64,000 bases of DNA from Alitta virens (Eukaryota; Annelida; Polychaeta; Phyllodocida; Nereididae), in contig OW028585.1 of assembly GCA_932294295.1 (NCBI GenBank), positions 28,254,220 to 28,318,219 of the forward strand, in the 5' to 3' direction. Below the pieces are notes generated by a model. The model ran no database searches, had not been told where the DNA came from, and saw only the letters and a list, made by a program, of their open reading frames with translations. Each line of letters starts with the position of its first letter. Position 1 is the stretch's first letter. The translations under genes were made by a program, and so were the position numbers. This document shows, in pieces, positions 59,801 through 64,000 of the stretch.

Positions 59801-60980
59801 AAACCACTCAACCGCATCACCACTTAAGCCCCAAAAGTTAAACTGCAGCAAGCTGTGTAATTGCATCATAAATCGCACTTATGTTGCAAATATCAATATA
59901 AACATGATAGCAGGTGATTCGTTTTTCTTTTATAATTACTCCGAAGTCCTTAGTCCCATGTACAAGGAACACCAAAATAACCAAACCATTTGTGGTTAAA
60001 ACTGGACGGCTTCCACATTGACATGTGCATACCCTTGACAAGGTAAAACTTGCCAAATTAGCTTTATATCCTTAAATTATTTATATTTTTTCCTCTTCAA
60101 AAAGTGTTATACAACCCAGTTTGTTAGATTATAAATGCCATACAATTTCAGATAAAAAGCTTAACTAGTGGCTGAAGTTATCTATGTGCATTTCATAATA
60201 ATATGTCTTTGCCGTAAATTATCCACTATTTTGACATTAAATGAGAAAAAACATCTTTCTACATGAATAAAAGCAAAGTTTCTTTAACAAATACAATCTA
60301 CCAAAGGATTGTTTTTCTGCTAAAAGCCTTCAAACTTTTGAATGGGATGAAGTTGTGATGTCTGTCTGTGTGCTTGGTTCTCTTCTGTGATTGGCTGCTG
60401 AGATGTTTATGAATATAAATTAGATTTGTGATCCTCACTGTTTATGTAGGAAATCAATATCAAGAATTTGATCAAAACATTTCTTAATTTCTTAGTTTTC
60501 TCAGCTAAAAATGCTGAAAATATCTGTAAAAGTGTGGGATATAAATAAACCCCAACCACAGTGGTGGATCACTTCATTGAAACCCATCAGTGAGGCCACC
60601 AAATACCAGATTTTTTTTGTTGCACTTAGTAATTCAAAGTGAAAAAAAAAAGTTGTGCATCAGATTGAAATGATGTTTAAATTTTTATTAGCTACTTCAT
60701 TAGTTGTTTTATTATATCTGCACAAAGTTTTGTTAGTGAAGAATCAGCCCAATGCAGTATTTTTACTCCAGCCTTTGCTAGATCCATCCCTGATAAGCCT
60801 CTTATTCCCTACCTGTCTTTCTCAAAGGCTTAAAGTATTTTCTTCCATTTTTGTAAACCTGCATACCTGTCACATGTGACAGATCTATTAGCTGGACACA
60901 GCAAGCTTTCTTTCTGACATATTACCCATTTTCCCAACTTACTTGATTGTCATATGATTATGTAAAACAGGTATCTCTAG
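59801..60980. other. intergenic, no gene seen
   Basis: No open frame with a recognisable domain. The frame at 60655-60879 is short and hydrophobic by composition and has no supporting signals. Confidence 0.4.
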
Positions 60981-60984
60981 AACT

Positions 60985-61140
60985 ATTCTAGGGGTCTAAC
61001 GATAAGGTCATTCATGTCATAGCCAGGCAGACATAACTGAGGAGTGAGCATTGCGCATAGCCCTGTGTTGGCCACTGGTGTTCAAGGTCTTCAGTCAGTG
61101 TTACCACCCTTGCCACGAGGAGGCCCAGGACTTCCAAAGA
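60985..61140 (+). repeat. interspersed repeat without the MITE (empty site)
   Basis: GTGTTGGCCACTGGTGTTCA, AGTGTTACCACCCTTGCCAC and GAGGAGGCCCAGGACTT align with 32144-32330 minus the MITE. The insertion point corresponds to 61113-61116 (CCAC; TA in the filled copy). Confidence 0.7.
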
Positions 61141-61790
61141 CTGATGAGCAATAAGCATGATTGTTTGGTAATTTCATCAACAATACCCAATTTTTGTCCA
61201 GATTATCTATAACAATATCTTCAGTCACTAAAGTTACAAAATTGATGAAGATATAAAAAGTGTGTATGTATGTATGTATGCATGTTTATCTTAAAAATGA
61301 ATTTGGGGCTCCAGGTTAAGCATTTGCTGATCTATCCTTTATGTCTGTGACAGTATTACTGTCTTCATTAATATTCCTGAGTTGGCTGCCTTTGGTTGAC
61401 TTGTGATCTAAGACCGCTCCAGAAATAATGTGTGGTGGCACTCTCATTACACCAATATATATGAGTGCGTAACCTCTAATTTGTGCATCAAGGCATGCTG
61501 CCGTTTCGGCCTTGATCATGCCTTGGCCTACCTCATTCTTTCTATCTTCTCCGGTTCTAACTAACTGTCACCATTACAACTAACTTTTCCTCCTTCTTCC
61601 TCCAACTTTCCCGTGAAGTGAGCACATGCTTGCTACCAATATGGCTGCATCACATTCAGAAAGAGGCTGAATGGATTAGGGTCTTGTGGCACCATAGCAA
61701 CCATGCCTGTGGGTCACATGACCACCCCTAACAACCATATGCCTGCAAGATTAAGCTCCTTAGCAACCATTCACATCATTGTTCCCAGCC
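61141..61790. other. intergenic, no gene seen
   Basis: Contains a short GTATGTATGTATG run at 61264-61279. The minus-strand frame at 61316-61519 (67 codons) has no domain I recognise; it may be a fragment of a mobile-element protein, but this is not supported. Confidence 0.35.
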
Positions 61791-61794
61791 AAGA

Positions 61795-61975
61795 ATTTGA
61801 CCTCACAGTGAGCTCACTGTTGGGTCACAGAACCTTCATGGAGAGCTCACCTGGTGAGGTCTCTGTGAGCTAAAAGTGCTTCCTCACAGATTGTGCACAG
61901 TGAACTTTTACTTTGAGGTCACAATATGACCTCTCTGTGAGCTAACTGTGAGCTCAAAGAACTAAAACAAAAACT
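61795..61975. repeat. GAGCTCAC/TGACCTC-rich segment
   Basis: GACCTCACAGTGAGCTCACT, GGTGAGGTCTCTGTGAGCTA, TTGAGGTCACAATATGACCT and GTGAGCTAACTGTGAGCTC succeed each other, with multiple short inverted repeats. Composition and half-sites resemble the tandem block at 62266-62618, suggesting a common origin. Confidence 0.5.
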
Positions 61976-61994
61976 CCAAAAATACCCTTCATGA

Positions 61995-62165
61995 TTCATG
62001 ATTGCCCCAAGCTGGGTTTGAACCTACAACCTATCTACCAGTCCTACCTTGTTAGCAGATATTTAAAAATGTTCTAAAAGTAAAATAAGTGAAAATTGAA
62101 CTCTAGTTACCCACACAGAAAGCAAGCATGCTAACCATTACACCACTGATGCCACTGCTCCTAGA
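61995..62165 (-). mobile_element. tRNA-like SINE heads upstream of gene 5
   Basis: Two minus-strand tRNA-like heads abut. One has a B-box-like GGTTCAAACCC-type motif (61 bp from 61995 on: GCTGGGTTTGAACCTACAAC on plus). The second is the family D head (62095-62165; GCATGCTAACCATTACACC on plus). This is a composite not seen upstream of genes 2 and 4. Confidence 0.5.
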
Positions 62166-62265
62166 GTTTATTTGAAAGGATCACAATAAGGCAGCAGTTC
62201 TATTTATAGTTTCTGGTATTAGCTGGCCTGTAATCAATAGGCTTGCAATGCCATCTGTGGTGGAC

Positions 62266-62618
62266 ATACAGCTGAACTCACAATTAGCTCACACTGAACT
62301 CACAGTAGTGAGATCACAACATGACCTCATCATGATTTCACTGTGATGTGTCATGTTTGACATCACATGATGAGTGTCTGGTGAGGTCATACAGCTGACC
62401 TCTCAGTTAGCTCACACTGAATTCACAGTAGTGAGATCACCACATGACCTCATCATAATTTCACTGTGATGTTTCTTATGATATCAAATGATGAGTGTCT
62501 GGTGAGGTCACAGTGACCATGACATGAGTTCCTTTCTTGACTGGGTTGCCTTGGCCCTTGAATGAAACTCAGAATGAGGGTGAATGGCAGGTCACATGAC
62601 CGGACAGCAAGTGACCTT
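62266..62618. promoter_or_regulatory. AGGTCA-rich tandem repeat upstream of gene 5
   Basis: Third copy of the block at 24711-25060. AGGTCACAGTGACC is at 62505-62518, and AGGTCACATGACC near 62590 replaces AGGTCAAATGACC. Confidence 0.45.
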
Positions 62619-63613
62619 TATGAATTCTGACTGAACTGAGAGACAAAATGCAGGAGCAGTGGATCATTTGACTTATTGATCTTGATTGGTGAACATTTCA
62701 AATTAATAATTCTGATGTAGGGACTGATGGATCGGTTAAATTTGAAATTTATAGCAAAAAAACATAATACAATACATTTTAATGCATGTAGTATTGTGGG
62801 CATTCTAATTTACTTATATAGTATGACTTTGTGGCATTTCACCTCACATTGGTTGTGATATGCCCTTGTAGATACAATGTTATACATGCTTAAACTCACC
62901 TGGGTTTGTATATAAAATACCTTTTGATTGAAAATAAACAGATTGAGTACACAAGGAGTCTGTGGAGATCGAGTTGTCATATTTGCAATCATATTTGCAG
63001 AATTATGTCTTTATTTCATTTTGATAAGTATTTCTGGCCTGATCGCAGAAGTTTGGGCTCTTCGAACCAGATACTGACATCAGTAATTGTATAGGTATTG
63101 TATTCTAGTTTAATCTAAATTATTTTTTTAAACAATTGCGCGCACAATATTTACCAAATTGTACTTTTATGCATAAGATATTACTTACAATGTAATTCAA
63201 AAGAAATGTTTCAAATACGAATGCATGGCAGTTCAAATTCATTTACTTTTTTAAATTTGATATGTTTTTTCAAAAGCATGATTAAGCCAAGCACTAAGGC
63301 CTATTGTGAAATGGATACATTTTCATAAACTTTCCAAATTGCTATTGTAAATAAAGAAGAATTAGTATAGTCCAAAAATAAAATATATATACAAATACTC
63401 AGTATGTACAGTCCAACTCCTGTTTATGTGATTCAGTAAAAATAAATAAATAAAATGTTTGCAAATGATTGTTTGAGAAAAATTTGTTTTCATGACCTGG
63501 TTAATTAATCATAGAAATACAAGAATCAGTCCATTTTATTTTTTTTATGAATGAAGTTATTCAATTGCTCGGTCCCACTGTATTTTCAGCATGCTCGCAA
63601 GTAAATATGTGAG

Positions 63614-63673
63614 TATAAAATAAGCGTGTTTCTTATAAACTGTGGTCAGTTGTCTCCCTTACAGCTGACCACA
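63614..63673 (+). promoter_or_regulatory. TATA box and initiator of gene 5
   Basis: TATAAAATAAG at 63614-63624 and TCAGTT with A about 34 nt downstream match genes 2 and 4. Confidence 0.65.
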
Positions 63674-63749
63674 ATGTCTGGACTGCGAGTGATCTTGCTG
63701 ATGGTTCTGATATTTGTGGTTCATCAACAGGCTAACTCTAATAAGAAAG
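63674..63749 (+). CDS. gene 5: first exon of another receptor, cut by the window edge
   Basis: An ATG at 63674 begins the same 25-codon signal-peptide exon (MSGLRVILLMVLIFVVHQQA...), ending AAAG before a GTGAGA donor at 63750, phase 1. Start codon, reading frame and donor are intact, unlike gene 4. Exon 2 lies beyond the window. Intron 1 carries a deletion of several hundred bases relative to gene 2 (see 63964). Whether the gene is functional cannot be judged. Confidence 0.7.
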
Positions 63750-63865
63750 GTGAGAATTAATAGCACGAAATACATATACAATTCTTAAAATGAGTTAATT
63801 TAGGCATTTAAAAAAATTGGCAGTGTCTTGTACTCGGGTTTGTATGCTGAGGCAAGTTAAACATA

Positions 63866-64000
63866 ATGGAGAATTGATAGGGCTTGGAGTCCACACCATG
63901 TTACACATTTACCCCATTGGTAGGATTTTTTACTTGCCTAAGCATAGACACTACCTCCAAATTAATGAGGAGGTTGGTCATTGAGGATTTGCAGCTGTTG
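63866..64000 (-). mobile_element. truncated SINE A fragment in intron 1 of gene 5
   Basis: The SINE segment stops at ACCTCCAAATTAA (63964), where it jumps to GAGGAGGTTGGTCATTGAGG. That sequence lies about 360 bp further on in gene 2 (26394 joined to about 26752). Confidence 0.6.

Noticed and set aside
60655..60879. 74-codon hydrophobic frame
   Set aside because: Length and composition are within chance for this AT-rich DNA; no start context, splice or domain evidence.
61316..61519. 67-codon minus-strand frame as a mobile-element protein
   Set aside because: No motif could be recognised and there is no second copy in the window.

Overview
This is eukaryotic, AT-rich, repeat-dense DNA. Split genes, phase-1 introns with GT-AG borders, tRNA-derived SINEs, non-LTR retrotransposons, hAT-like and TA-flanked MITE elements and GATA/CTAT microsatellites point to a marine invertebrate. 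An echinoderm or a lophotrochozoan fits best, but the sequence alone does not settle the phylum.

The core is a tandem array of one receptor family. Each gene has a 76-nt first coding exon (signal peptide, TATA box about 34 nt upstream of an initiator-like TCAGTT/CCAGTT) and a single large second exon. That exon encodes a Cys-rich, somatomedin-B-like extracellular part and a seven-helix domain of the adhesion/secretin (family B2, Methuselah/latrophilin-like) type. Gene 1 (15227-18990) and gene 3 (41137-44900) are intact, 903 residues each, with nine amino-acid differences by eye. Gene 2 (26101-29706) is broken by a 25-bp deletion. Gene 4 (52028-53480) has lost its start codon and most of exon 2. 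Gene 5 shows only its promoter and first exon (63674-63749) before the window ends. Older, decayed copies lie on the minus strand (11.5-12.45, 20.8-21.1, 35.3-36.7, 46.7-47.05 kb).

Layout: 1-11 kb is gene-poor flank with minisatellites, microsatellites, SINEs and a small GC-rich CCAAT-box region near 9.3-9.6 kb. A large duplication then relates about 11.5-26.8 kb to about 36.4-52.7 kb (offset 25.87-25.93 kb in the well-aligned part); each copy carries an antisense relic, a spacer repeat, a type I gene and the upstream half of a type II gene. Between them, 27-36 kb holds the rest of gene 2, a SINE, a MITE, a reverse-transcriptase relic, a rhodopsin-like GPCR relic on the minus strand and an inverted relic of the main family. 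From 53.5 to 62 kb the array is interrupted by two minus-strand non-LTR retrotransposons and other repeats. From 62.1 kb a third type II promoter module leads into gene 5.

Two promoter subtypes exist. Type I (genes 1 and 3) carries two foldback insertions. Type II (genes 2, 4, 5) carries a tandem ~122-bp repeat rich in AGGTCA/TGACCT half-sites, including an inverted repeat with 3-nt spacing. The array looks like birth-and-death evolution of a lineage-specific surface receptor family. Ligand and function cannot be read from the sequence.
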